Shown here: one piece after another, positions 9,986 through 19,017 of the stretch
Layout: each line of letters starts with the position of its first letter
Numbering within the stretch: the first letter of the stretch is position 1
The notes under the pieces: generated by a model
The model's input: only the letters and a program-made list of their open reading frames with translations
Told to the model about the DNA's origin: nothing
Databases searched by the model: none
Made by a program: the position numbers and the translations under genes
From: JANNVZ01 sp031418455
Lineage (GTDB): Bacteria > Bacteroidota > Bacteroidia > Flavobacteriales_D > Sanyastnellaceae
Reading direction: 5' to 3'
DNA length: 57,342 bases
Assembly (NCBI GenBank): GCA_031418455.1
Contig: JANOXJ010000173.1
Coordinates: 1 to 57,342 of the forward strand

Positions 9986-12900
9986 ATGAAAATCACCCTA
10001 TCTTATCTGTTTATTCTAATGAGCATGCTTTGTCATGCTCAATCTTTTAAATTCAATCAATTCAATGAGCAAGATGGGTTAAATAATAAATTCGTATACT
10101 CTATTGATCAAAACAAAGAGGGCCTATTGGTCATTGGCACCGGTGAAGGACTGTATGAATACGATGGCCAAAAATTCAAGCAAATAACTACCGAGAATGG
10201 TTTAGCCAATAATTTTATTACATGCACACTTAATGATGCTGATGGCACTATTTGGTACGGACATTCAAATGGATTCATTACCAAATGTGAGAACAATAAA
10301 TTTACCACTGTAGATTTATCGGCACTCACTGTATCGCGCATAAATCAAATATACCAGGCGCCAGATAAAAGTATTTGGGTAGTTACTCAAAATGATGGTC
10401 TGTTAAAGTTAGAAGCTAACACCAACTGGAAAAAATACGATAAAGGAATAGAAGACCTAACCCTATACTCATTAGGCTTGGACAATTACAACACGCTTTG
10501 GATAGGTACTGATATGGGCTTGATTAAAGCGGTTATAACAAACGAGGGTGAAGTAAAATATGATTTTGTAGAAGAAATAATGGAGTCCAAAGTTTCTTGC
10601 ATATTAGTAGAAAAAAATCACCTCACGGTGGGTACAGAGGACATAGGACTTTTTAATATTGATTTATCTGACAGTGATTTTATAGTAAGCGAAATAATTT
10701 ATGATACCCTCAATTTTAGATCACACAAGATAAATCATCTTTTCCAAGACAACTACAACAATCTTTGGATTAGTTCCAATAACAAAGGCCTTATTCAATT
10801 ATCTGACCTTGCCAACGGCAAGTATCATGAATTGATTGACTACTCTGCTTCTAACAACAAAAAAGCAATGAGTGTAAATCTTTGTTTTATAGACAAAGAG
10901 GACAATATTTGGCTAGGAACTATAGGTGAAGGCATGCTTAAGCTAGAAGACAGCTTTCTTGCTCTTTATAACCAAATGGGTAGCGAATTAGACAAAACAG
11001 TATATAGTGTGTACGAACAATATGATACTATATGGTATGGCACACTGGGTGAAATAACTAAATCGCTTGATAAGCCAGACAACATTATTCTAAAATACGA
11101 TTCGAAAAATGGATTGCCTGCAAGCAACATTGTTTGCATATATAAAGATGATGCAGAAAATATTTGGGCAGGTACTGATGATTTAGGAGTGTACAAATTA
11201 GCTAAAGGAAAGAAAAAATTTGAAAAAGTAAAATTAGGAGAAGACAACCTTACCAACTATATAAATGATATAATAGGTGTGGGCAACACTACTTACATTG
11301 CTACAGACTTTGGAGTTTATGTTTGTCAAGATGGCATTCCAACATCGCAATATTCTGTTCAAAATGGCCTAAGTCATAACGTAGTGAAGGACCTTTATAA
11401 AGACTCCAAAAGCCGAGTTTGGATAGGCACACATGATAGCCAAATAGCCTTTGTAAAAGATGGTATAATAGAAACGGTAGTAACACCCTATACTGGTGCA
11501 GTTAGCGAAACTCTTTGCATTACTGAAGACAATGAAGGAAATATTTGGATAGGAACAGAAGGAACAGGCGTTATAAAAATTTCAGAAACCGTTCCGTTGC
11601 TATATGATAAGCGCTCGGGCTTGCACTCAGATTATTGCTATAGCATAGTTTGCGATAATAGAAATAACATATGGGTAGGCCACATAGGAGCATTGAGCAG
11701 AATAAATCTTATGTCCAATAAAATTGATATTATAGATCCGAGTCAGGGTTTCGAATACACTTTCATAGGCAATGCTGTTCTAAAATTTCCGAATGGCAAT
11801 TTAATTTTTGGTACCGACAAAGGTTTGCTGAGATATGAACCTGATAAGGATAAAATAAACGAAATAGAACCTGTAATAGACATTAAAGAAGTTTTAATTG
11901 GTGATAGCACATTTGCATTTGGCTCTATTATAAACCTTGGTTATGGCGAGTACAAACTCAACATTGCATATCAGGCTGTATCGCTCAAAAATGCTGAAGG
12001 TGTATATTACCAATATATGCTGGAGGGATATGACAGCGAATGGTCAGACTTTACTTATGAAAGCAACATCGCCTATAACAAAATAGGTCCGGGCAATTAC
12101 ACATTTAAAGTAAGAGCCTACAATTCCTATGAATTTGGAGGCACTAATGTTGCTTCCTTCTCACTTTTTGTAGACAAGCCATTTTGGCAAAAATGGTGGT
12201 TCATTATCTCAAGTGTAGCTGTTCTCATTTTTGGCATTCGCTTTTTCATTAAAAGGCGCGAAAAAAAGTTGATAGCAGACCAAATAGAATTAAAGAAAGC
12301 TCTTGACGAGGCTACATCGGAAATTACAGAGCAAAAAGATGAGCTTGAACTAAAAAACAAAGACATTACTGATTCCATTCTTTATGCAAAAAATATTCAG
12401 AAGGCTATGCTTCCTCCGCACGAAAGCCTTAAAAATTATTTTGCAGATGCATTTGTGTATTACAAACCCCGAGATATAGTTAGTGGTGATTTTTATTGGA
12501 TTGAAAAACTAGAAAATGAAATAGTGGTAGTGTGCGCTGACTGCACCGGCCATGGCGTACCGGGAGCGTTCATGTCGCTCATTGGCACGTCTACTATCAA
12601 AGATGTAACCCGCTCGCCAGAAATAACTACAGCTAGCAAAATGCTGGATAAGCTGGACAATGAACTGAGAGTATTATTAAATAAGCAAGGCGCAGACACA
12701 GAGGTAGAAGATGGTATGGATGTAAGCCTTTTTTATTACAACTCTGTAACTAACCGCATAATGGTGTCGAGCGCCAACAGACCTGTGCTGCTGCGCATAA
12801 ATGGCGAATGGACTGAACTAAAAGGCGACCGTCAATCTGTAGGAGGCAGCAATGCTTCTTATAAGAAAAATTTTACTCAAGACGATTTCACTGTTGGCAA

Positions 12901-13117
12901 TGGAGATTTAATCTACATGTTCTCTGATGGTATAACAGATCAGTTTGGAGGACCCGATGGCAAAAAATTTAAGCGAAGTGGTGTTGTGAGTTTGCTGCAA
13001 CAAATCGCAGATTTACCTATGCACGAGCAAAGAAGTATTGTACGCGAAGAGTTTTACAAATGGAAAGGCCATCACGAACAGATAGACGATATAATAGTAA
13101 TGGGTATTAGATTTTAA
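9986..13117 (+). CDS. Two-component propeller sensor fused to PP2C (SpoIIE) phosphatase
   Basis: 1043 residues. After a signal peptide come about 14 Reg_prop repeats (residues ~25-630; e.g. IWIGTEGTGVIKI, NIWAGTDDLGVYKL), forming periplasmic propellers. A Y_Y_Y domain follows (~640-725), then one transmembrane helix (~736-757), a charged coiled coil (~757-805) and a cytoplasmic SpoIIE/PP2C domain to the end. The metal-binding motifs are present: PRDIVSGDF (~826), ADCTGHGVPGA (~850), FSDGITD (~978) and a terminal DD (~1032). It should therefore be an active Ser/Thr phosphatase controlled by an extracytoplasmic signal. The usual hybrid-kinase output is absent. Its substrate is probably an anti-sigma-antagonist-like or other phosphoprotein encoded elsewhere. 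Confidence 0.92.
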   Translation: MKITLSYLFILMSMLCHAQSFKFNQFNEQDGLNNKFVYSIDQNKEGLLVIGTGEGLYEYDGQKFKQITTENGLANNFITCTLNDADGTIWYGHSNGFITKCENNKFTTVDLSALTVSRINQIYQAPDKSIWVVTQNDGLLKLEANTNWKKYDKGIEDLTLYSLGLDNYNTLWIGTDMGLIKAVITNEGEVKYDFVEEIMESKVSCILVEKNHLTVGTEDIGLFNIDLSDSDFIVSEIIYDTLNFRSHKINHLFQDNYNNLWISSNNKGLIQLSDLANGKYHELIDYSASNNKKAMSVNLCFIDKEDNIWLGTIGEGMLKLEDSFLALYNQMGSELDKTVYSVYEQYDTIWYGTLGEITKSLDKPDNIILKYDSKNGLPASNIVCIYKDDAENIWAGTDDLGVYKLAKGKKKFEKVKLGEDNLTNYINDIIGVGNTTYIATDFGVYVCQDGIPTSQYSVQNGLSHNVVKDLYKDSKSRVWIGTHDSQIAFVKDGIIETVVTPYTGAVSETLCITEDNEGNIWIGTEGTGVIKISETVPLLYDKRSGLHSDYCYSIVCDNRNNIWVGHIGALSRINLMSNKIDIIDPSQGFEYTFIGNAVLKFPNGNLIFGTDKGLLRYEPDKDKINEIEPVIDIKEVLIGDSTFAFGSIINLGYGEYKLNIAYQAVSLKNAEGVYYQYMLEGYDSEWSDFTYESNIAYNKIGPGNYTFKVRAYNSYEFGGTNVASFSLFVDKPFWQKWWFIISSVAVLIFGIRFFIKRREKKLIADQIELKKALDEATSEITEQKDELELKNKDITDSILYAKNIQKAMLPPHESLKNYFADAFVYYKPRDIVSGDFYWIEKLENEIVVVCADCTGHGVPGAFMSLIGTSTIKDVTRSPEITTASKMLDKLDNELRVLLNKQGADTEVEDGMDVSLFYYNSVTNRIMVSSANRPVLLRINGEWTELKGDRQSVGGSNASYKKNFTQDDFTVGNGDLIYMFSDGITDQFGGPDGKKFKRSGVVSLLQQIADLPMHEQRSIVREEFYKWKGHHEQIDDIIVMGIRF

Positions 13118-13148
13118 TTTTAATAAAACATAATACTACACTCAATTA

Positions 13149-13871
13149 TTATAAGCTCATTATTGTTCGGAAGCGAGCACCTTGCCTCCTGCTCACCTCT
13201 ACTTGTGTGCCGTCTTTTAGGGTTAATCTTAGTCCACCGTTAAACCAGTTTTCCACGCTTTGCACCCAACGTAAGTTCACTATAAATTTTCTGTTGGTTC
13301 TAAAAAAAGTATGATCAAGTCGCTCTTCCAAATTGTTGAGCGATTTTAAAATGAGAGGCTTATAATTATTAAAGTAAACACGCACATAGTTTCCTTCTGA
13401 CTCAAATAATTTTATCTCCTTCAATGCTACAAACCAGCATCGCTCGCCATCTTTCAAAAATATTTGATCGTCTTGGCCTAGCTTACCTTCATACACTTCT
13501 TGTTCACCTATAGCATCTTCGTCATCTTCTTGCAACACCTTGTTTATGGCCTCTGCCAAGCGTTCTTCTTCAACGGGTTTTAGCAAGTAGTCCAGTGCAT
13601 TCACCTGAAATGCTCTTATAGCATATTCATCATATGCGGTCACAAAAATTACTTTAGGCACTGTTTCCAATTCCTCCAGAAGTTCAAATCCATTTTTTCC
13701 TGGCATTTGAATATCAAGAAAAATTAAATCCGGTTTATGCTCTTTTATAGCAATAACCGCTTCCTCTGCATTACTGCATTCACCCACTATTTCCACTTCG
13801 TCAAAATCTTTTAAAAGACGTATTAATTCCTTTCGGGCTAATCGCTCATCATCTATTACTAATGCTCTCAT
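13149..13871 (-). CDS. LytTR-family response regulator
   Basis: 240 residues. The receiver domain spans residues 1-~120 with the acidic pocket at D7/D8, phospho-acceptor D53 (FLDIQMPG), T78 and K98 (LKPV). A LytTR DNA-binding domain lies at about 135-240 (YVRVYFNNYKPLILKSL...FFRTNRKFIVNL...VEVSRRQ). It probably binds promoter DNA after phosphorylation by the kinase immediately upstream, 10 bp away on the same strand. It ends 31 bp from the convergent sensor phosphatase gene. Its targets cannot be told from the window. Confidence 0.95.
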   Translation of the reverse strand: MRALVIDDERLARKELIRLLKDFDEVEIVGECSNAEEAVIAIKEHKPDLIFLDIQMPGKNGFELLEELETVPKVIFVTAYDEYAIRAFQVNALDYLLKPVEEERLAEAINKVLQEDDEDAIGEQEVYEGKLGQDDQIFLKDGERCWFVALKEIKLFESEGNYVRVYFNNYKPLILKSLNNLEERLDHTFFRTNRKFIVNLRWVQSVENWFNGGLRLTLKDGTQVEVSRRQGARFRTIMSL

Positions 13872-13881
13872 GGGATTCTCT

Positions 13882-14946
13882 TTAATTATTAATATTTTCT
13901 AAATGAAATTTTGCGGGGATTACTATTCTCACAATTACTTCGTCTTTTCCAGAATCTATTTTAAATGATGCTTCCTTATCATATAACAATTCCAATCTGG
14001 TGCGTGTATTGGCTATACCTATACCATCCGAAAGCGAGGATTCCACCAGCTCGCCAGAATTAACCACTTCTATATTCAGCTTATCATCTCGCTTCCATAT
14101 ATGCACTTTTACAAAACCACCTTCCAATCTTTTTGATATGCCATGTTTAATTCCATTTTCTACTATGGTTTGTATCATAAATGGTGGCACCTCACAGGTC
14201 AATGTTTCTGCATCAATCTGCAACACTATTTGCAGTCGCTCTTCAAACCTTATTTTTTCTAACGACAAATACTTTTCTACTAAATCCATCTCTTCTTTGA
14301 GAGGTATAGTTTGCCGCTTGCCGTGTGTAAGATTATTGCGCAACAATCCGCTTAGCATAGTTATAGCTACCTTGGCCTTTGATGGGTCTTCATCTATAAG
14401 CGCACGTATGCTATTCATACTATTAAACATAAAATGCGGGTTCATCTGAGATTTAAAACTGTTTAGTTCTATTTCTGTTTTCGCAGCCCTCAATTCAAGG
14501 TATTTAATTTCCTCGCGCTTCCAGTTTTCAAATGTGTTTACAGCAAAGTAGATAATGCTCCACAACAAAAACAATACAGAAAAATTAAATGTATTTTGCC
14601 AAAACACCCTTCCTCCAAAACTTTCCACAAGCGGCACTCTATTATTTATAATATCATTTATGGCTGTATTGGCAGAGGTAAAAACTAAACTCAGCAACAG
14701 GGAGGAAGGAATAACGAGTAAAATAACTGTAAGGATATTCTTTTTCTTCCAGCCCAATGTGTGCACGATAGATCTGAAAATATGAGTAATGAGTATGCCT
14801 AGTAAAAAAATACAAAGTGACACCACATACAAACCTTGCACTTCTTGCGACTGCATTTTGGCCACCAGTATGTTGCCAAAGACGAACAGTCCCCACCCAC
14901 CAAATTGAGCCAGCCAGTACATCTGAGTGCGGTTGTTCATTTTCAT
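13882..14946 (-). CDS. LytS-type sensor histidine kinase
   Basis: About 354 residues from the chosen ATG (MKMNNRTQMYW). A longer frame reaches 15045 but adds a Cys-rich, unlikely N-terminus. Four hydrophobic segments span residues ~8-155, followed by a short coil and a His_kinase domain with the motif QMNPHFMFNSMNSI (phospho-accepting His) and an N-box with VENGIKHGI and GIGIANTRTRL near the C-terminus (HATPase fold). It pairs with the LytTR regulator downstream, forming a two-gene two-component system. It is divergent from the AcpH-like gene. The initiation site is the least certain part (14946 or 14940). Confidence 0.93.
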   Translation of the reverse strand: MKMNNRTQMYWLAQFGGWGLFVFGNILVAKMQSQEVQGLYVVSLCIFLLGILITHIFRSIVHTLGWKKKNILTVILLVIPSSLLLSLVFTSANTAINDIINNRVPLVESFGGRVFWQNTFNFSVLFLLWSIIYFAVNTFENWKREEIKYLELRAAKTEIELNSFKSQMNPHFMFNSMNSIRALIDEDPSKAKVAITMLSGLLRNNLTHGKRQTIPLKEEMDLVEKYLSLEKIRFEERLQIVLQIDAETLTCEVPPFMIQTIVENGIKHGISKRLEGGFVKVHIWKRDDKLNIEVVNSGELVESSLSDGIGIANTRTRLELLYDKEASFKIDSGKDEVIVRIVIPAKFHLENINN

Positions 14947-15102
14947 AAGTTTCAAAAGTATTGGTAGTGCCGTGGTATATAAGTGCTGCACTACACCATT
15001 GGCACTAGCGCAAGTTAGGCGGCAACATACACACACTAGCTGCACCCAGCCATTTGACTAGGGGGTTAGTTAGTCATCAAATATGGTTTAATATTGCGTA
15101 AG

Positions 15103-15717
15103 ATGAATTATTTGGCCCATTTCTATTTGGCTTTTGACGATAGTGAACTTTTGCTTGGGCAATTGCTGGGCGATGATGTAAAAGGCAAAAAGTATGAGGA
15201 CTATCCGCAGAGAATTATGCAAGGCATTCTATTGCACAGATTTATAGATTCTACCACCGACCAACACCCTATTTGCAGCCAGCTAAGAGCCATATTAAGG
15301 CCCCAACTTGGGCTACTCTCAGGAGTGGCTATTGATGTCTATTTTGACCACATACTGGCTAAAAACTGGAATAAATACTCCCCCGTGCCTTTGGAAGACT
15401 TTGCTTCCCAAGCCTATCAGATTTTTACAAAAAACATCCATTTACTAACACCCAAATCCAATTTCATAAGTTCAAAAATGGCCGAATACAACTGGCTTAT
15501 GAAATACGAAAATATAGAAGACACCGCCTCTATACTGCAACAAATGGCTAAAAGACTACCTTATGGCCATCTGCTGGAACCGGCTCCAAAACTTCTTTAT
15601 CAACATTTTGACACAATTGAAATGTCATTTGAGGCATTCTTCCCACAATTAATTGATCAGAGTAAAGCAAAATTAGATACTTTTGCACTCAAGCTACATA
15701 ATTTAGGAACATCCTGA
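15103..15717 (+). CDS. Acyl carrier protein phosphodiesterase-like protein
   Basis: 204 residues starting MNYLAHFYLA; a TTG nine bases earlier is less likely. It matches the ACP phosphodiesterase (AcpH, DUF479) family: NYLAH at the N-terminus, then GQLLGDDVKG, GILLHRFIDSTTDQHP and IDVYFDHILAKNW, which carry the His and Asp residues expected for metal-dependent hydrolysis. AcpH removes 4'-phosphopantetheine from acyl carrier protein. The family is broad, so the exact substrate is inferred. Monocistronic by position. Confidence 0.85.
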   Translation: MNYLAHFYLAFDDSELLLGQLLGDDVKGKKYEDYPQRIMQGILLHRFIDSTTDQHPICSQLRAILRPQLGLLSGVAIDVYFDHILAKNWNKYSPVPLEDFASQAYQIFTKNIHLLTPKSNFISSKMAEYNWLMKYENIEDTASILQQMAKRLPYGHLLEPAPKLLYQHFDTIEMSFEAFFPQLIDQSKAKLDTFALKLHNLGTS

Positions 15718-15766
15718 TATTTTTACGCTAGCTTTAGTTTAAACTAATTTTACTTCCCCGACCTGT

Positions 15767-16549
15767 ATGAGGCCGTTTGTTATTTGTTTATTCTTACTAA
15801 GTTCTATATTCTGCACCGCAGGCACAATTGTGCTTGAAGGTAGGTATCAGTTACGCAACATTTATGTTATCAACTCAGCTTCGCCTGATGGGGTAGGATA
15901 CTGCGTATATGAAGTTACCATGAATGGTCTGGTGACTACAGACGAAATTAACTCTCAAGCATTTGAGGTAGACCTTTCTATATACAATCTTAAGCTAGGC
16001 GACCCTGTTACTGTAAACATTAGACACAAAGACGGCTGCACACCAAAAATTCTTAATCCTGGTGCTCTAGAGCCCGCTCCTTCCTTTGAATGCTCCAAAA
16101 TAGAATGTTCCAAAGAAGGCTTACTTACCTGGGAAACTACTGCAGAGCAAGGCAAACTACCTTTTATAATCCAACAATTTAAGTGGAATAAATGGGTGAA
16201 TGTGGGCGAAGTAATGGGCACCGGAACGGCTGTAAGAAATAATTATAAATTTCAGGTGCAGCTATCTAGCGGCAAAAACAAATTTAGAGTGGCTCAAAAA
16301 AGCTACGAGGGTGAATTAAGAAAAAGCCCAAACTGCGAGGTAATAAGCACAGTGTCTGAGGTTACCTTTAAATATGATAAGAAGACCAAAATGGTAACCT
16401 TTAGTGCCGAAACATCCTTTGAAATGTACAACGTGTTTGGGCAAATAGTAAAAAGAGGATATGGCCTTACCGTGGACTGTACTACTTTGCTAAAAGGAGA
16501 ATATTACCTTAGTTACGATAGCAAAACAGAAAAATTTTTACGTAAATAA
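15767..16549 (+). CDS. Small secreted protein with possible T9SS-like C-terminus
   Basis: 260 residues. The signal peptide (residues 1-18, CLFLLSSIFCTAG) is clear. The body is not recognised and has four central Cys residues (CTPK, FECSKIECSK) that could form disulfides. The last ~60 residues resemble a shortened type A sorting domain (FEMYNVFGQIVKRG, then LLKGEYYLSY and a basic end FLRK), so export by T9SS is possible. A strong terminator follows 40 bp downstream, so transcription probably ends here. Confidence 0.75.
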   Translation: MRPFVICLFLLSSIFCTAGTIVLEGRYQLRNIYVINSASPDGVGYCVYEVTMNGLVTTDEINSQAFEVDLSIYNLKLGDPVTVNIRHKDGCTPKILNPGALEPAPSFECSKIECSKEGLLTWETTAEQGKLPFIIQQFKWNKWVNVGEVMGTGTAVRNNYKFQVQLSSGKNKFRVAQKSYEGELRKSPNCEVISTVSEVTFKYDKKTKMVTFSAETSFEMYNVFGQIVKRGYGLTVDCTTLLKGEYYLSYDSKTEKFLRK

Positions 16550-16589
16550 CGTTTTTCAAACCAAAACCAATATACCGCTTACCGAGAGA

Positions 16590-16615
16590 CCCCACCCGAA
16601 AAGGTGGGGTTTTTT
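16590..16615 (+). terminator. Intrinsic terminator
   Basis: Perfect 7-bp stem (CCCCACC / GGTGGGG), CGAAAA loop, followed by six T. It ends the transcript of the secreted protein at 15767. Confidence 0.9.
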
Positions 16616-16733
16616 GTTGCCTTTATAATGCTGTAAACTACCTTTTTAGCCTTAGGCACCGCACTTCTTAATAAATTCTTATTACTATTCTACCTCGTTT
16701 TATTGGCTAATTCGCTATTTTGCGTCTTCGCTT

Positions 16734-18209
16734 ATGAAGCTAGCCATCTGCACATACTTTACTATTATATCGCTGCTCATTAGTGCGCTTTTATTTTCAT
16801 GCCAGGGCAAAACACCATTGCCACCCAAGCCAGATGTAAACGCCATACAATTTGACCTGGACTCTATCATTAAAAGGGGTAAACTAATTCTTATAACAGA
16901 GAATAGCGCCTCTACCTACTTCCTGTATCGCAACCAGCAGCGAGGTTTTGATTATGAAATGGTAAAGGCTTTTGCAAAGCACTTAGGTGTAAAATTGGAA
17001 GTAAAATTATTGGATGATGTGGATGCCATGTTTGACATGTTAAACAAAGGCGAAGGCGATATTATAGCCGCTAACCTTACCGTAACATCGGCCAGACAAA
17101 AGAAAGTAGCTTTCACAAAACCACTGTACCAAACCAGACAGATATTAGCACAACGGAAATATGCTGCAGAAAATCCTGACTCCGTTTTTACCATAGTGCA
17201 CGACACCTCTGAACTAAACAAATTACCCATATGGGTGCACCAATACTCCTCTTTTTACGAGCGCCTAAAGCAATTAGAAAACACCACCTCCACCCAGCTA
17301 AACATACAAATAGCACCGGGTGAAATATCTACTGACGACTTGCTACGCCTTACTGACGATGGCGAAATACCAGCCACCGTAACAGATGAAAACCTGGCTA
17401 ACATGGAGCAGTTTAACTATCCTGAACTGGACCTTAGCCTCGCCCTTACCGGCAAGCAAGACATAGCATGGGCTGTAAGAAAAAATGATTTACAACTTCA
17501 AAAAAAGCTAGATGAATGGCTAACGAAGAAAAAAACACAGGAGAAAATAACCAGCACTTACAATAAATACTTTACGGTAGAAAAAACAGAACGCCCCGAC
17601 ATGGTGTGGGTGTTGCCCCCCTTGAAACCGGGTGATATTTCACCTTACGACTCGCTCTTCAAAGTGCATGCAAAATCTTTGGGTTGGGACTGGCAACTGC
17701 TGGCCGCTGTGGCTTACCAAGAGTCGCATTTTAACCCCAATGCACAGTCGTGGAGCGGTGCTTATGGCCTTATGCAACTAATGCCCGAAACTGCCAAACA
17801 CTTTGGATGCGACAGCACCCCATCGCCTGAGTGCAGTGTGCTAGCCGCTACTAAATATTTTAAGTACCTGCAAATAATGTGGCGCAAGCGCGTACCTGAC
17901 CCTAATGAAAGATTAAAATTTATTTTGGCCAGCTACAACAATGGACAAGGCCACATACTTGATGCTCAGAACTTAGCCAAAGAATTGGGCATGGCAGACA
18001 CTATATGGGATGGCAACGTGGCTGAAGCATTGCTGCTAAAACAACAGGAAAAATATTATACCATGCCTTGCGTTAAGCATGGATATTGTTATGCTAAAGA
18101 ACCTTTTCAATATGTGCCTAAAGTATTAGCCATATATGAACACTATAAAAATGGCAAAAAAAAGAAAGATGAAACCGATTCAGAATCTGCTCCCACTCCT
18201 GAAAAATAA
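16734..18209 (+). CDS. mltF: MltF-like membrane-bound lytic murein transglycosylase
   Basis: 491 residues with a lipoprotein signal (lipobox Cys ~23, LLFSCQG). An SBP_bac_3-like regulatory domain lies at residues ~45-285 (GKLILITENSASTYFLYRNQ, GFDYEMVKAFAKHLGVKLEV). An SLT catalytic domain lies at ~295-460 (AAVAYQESHFNP, GAYGLMQLMPETA, ASYNNGQGH). The probable catalytic Glu is E330 in YQESHF. MltF cleaves peptidoglycan glycan strands to 1,6-anhydro-muropeptides at the outer membrane, and both domains of the family are intact here. Its 3' end overlaps the next lipoprotein gene by 41 bp. Confidence 0.93.
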   Translation: MKLAICTYFTIISLLISALLFSCQGKTPLPPKPDVNAIQFDLDSIIKRGKLILITENSASTYFLYRNQQRGFDYEMVKAFAKHLGVKLEVKLLDDVDAMFDMLNKGEGDIIAANLTVTSARQKKVAFTKPLYQTRQILAQRKYAAENPDSVFTIVHDTSELNKLPIWVHQYSSFYERLKQLENTTSTQLNIQIAPGEISTDDLLRLTDDGEIPATVTDENLANMEQFNYPELDLSLALTGKQDIAWAVRKNDLQLQKKLDEWLTKKKTQEKITSTYNKYFTVEKTERPDMVWVLPPLKPGDISPYDSLFKVHAKSLGWDWQLLAAVAYQESHFNPNAQSWSGAYGLMQLMPETAKHFGCDSTPSPECSVLAATKYFKYLQIMWRKRVPDPNERLKFILASYNNGQGHILDAQNLAKELGMADTIWDGNVAEALLLKQQEKYYTMPCVKHGYCYAKEPFQYVPKVLAIYEHYKNGKKKKDETDSESAPTPEK

Positions 18210-18843
18210 TGCATGGCTAATAGCATTTGCTCTATTGCTTATTACCTGCAAAAAAGAAGAAACCAGTTATATACTAGAAGGCCGTGCATTCATGGGCAGC
18301 ACTAATTCTCCGCTTGCAGATGCATCTGTAGAGGTACAAAAACAAGTGGTAACCTCAGGCGTTTTTGGAGGAAGCTTCTCCACAGCAGCTACTGGCACTA
18401 CCGATGCTAATGGCGCTTTTAGCATGACATGGCCCCGAGAAAACTTTGCAGGCCTCAAACTAAAAGCATCAAAAAGCCAATATATCACGCGCGAAATTCT
18501 TTTGTCGGTAAATGATTTTAGCGGAAATAATGCAGTAACACAAAATGTGGAACTATATCCCGAGGCATACATACATGTGCACATTCAAAACAATGGCACA
18601 GCAAATGACACTGACCAGCTACACTTTACCTATACCAACGCGCAATTCGACTGTCTGTGCTGCGCCAACGGCTGGAAAACCTTTGATGGTGCAGGCATAG
18701 ATACCAACCTAACGTGCAAGCTATATGGCGACACTTGGCTGAAGTATCAAAAACAGGTAATAACTATGGAGGGTGATACTACTATTAACGACAGCATTTT
18801 TTGCCCTGCATTTAATACCACCAATTTAGAAATTAGCTATTGA
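18169..18843 (+). CDS. Putative lipoprotein with Ig-like/carboxypeptidase-regulatory fold
   Basis: 224 residues from ATG 18169 (MKPIQNLLPLL), preceded by a purine run AAAGAAAG. Upstream in-frame ATGs exist at 18136 and 18151 inside mltF, but the signal peptide fits the later start: hydrophobic residues 14-25, lipobox LITC. The N-terminal half resembles a carboxypeptidase regulatory-like beta-sandwich (SYILEGRAFMG, PLADASVEVQ, TTDANGAFSM, ITREILLSV). The C-terminal half is unrecognised and has a CLCC motif plus two more Cys, suggesting disulfides or metal binding. Overlap with mltF implies translational coupling, so the two may act together at the envelope. Confidence 0.82.
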   Translation: MKPIQNLLPLLKNNAWLIAFALLLITCKKEETSYILEGRAFMGSTNSPLADASVEVQKQVVTSGVFGGSFSTAATGTTDANGAFSMTWPRENFAGLKLKASKSQYITREILLSVNDFSGNNAVTQNVELYPEAYIHVHIQNNGTANDTDQLHFTYTNAQFDCLCCANGWKTFDGAGIDTNLTCKLYGDTWLKYQKQVITMEGDTTINDSIFCPAFNTTNLEISY

Positions 18844-19017
18844 ATTGTGTAAAGAAACGATAGCTGAACAATGGACCTTAAGGTTTGATTTTTAAGCTAA
18901 AGAAAATTGAGCCATATTTACCCCAATAAAAGAAAATTGCTGACCCTTGCCATTATTAAAATCCGAGGTGCAGTCATAAGCATTTAAAATTTTTAACCTT
19001 CTATTTTTAATCTTTAA

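Noticed and set aside
14947..15045. Extended LytS N-terminus (33 extra residues)
   Set aside because: Cys-rich and hydrophilic sequence before a well-placed ATG and membrane domain; later start preferred.
18136..18209. MltF and the following lipoprotein as one frameshifted gene
   Set aside because: The downstream gene has its own start, signal peptide and lipobox; MltF ends at the normal family length.
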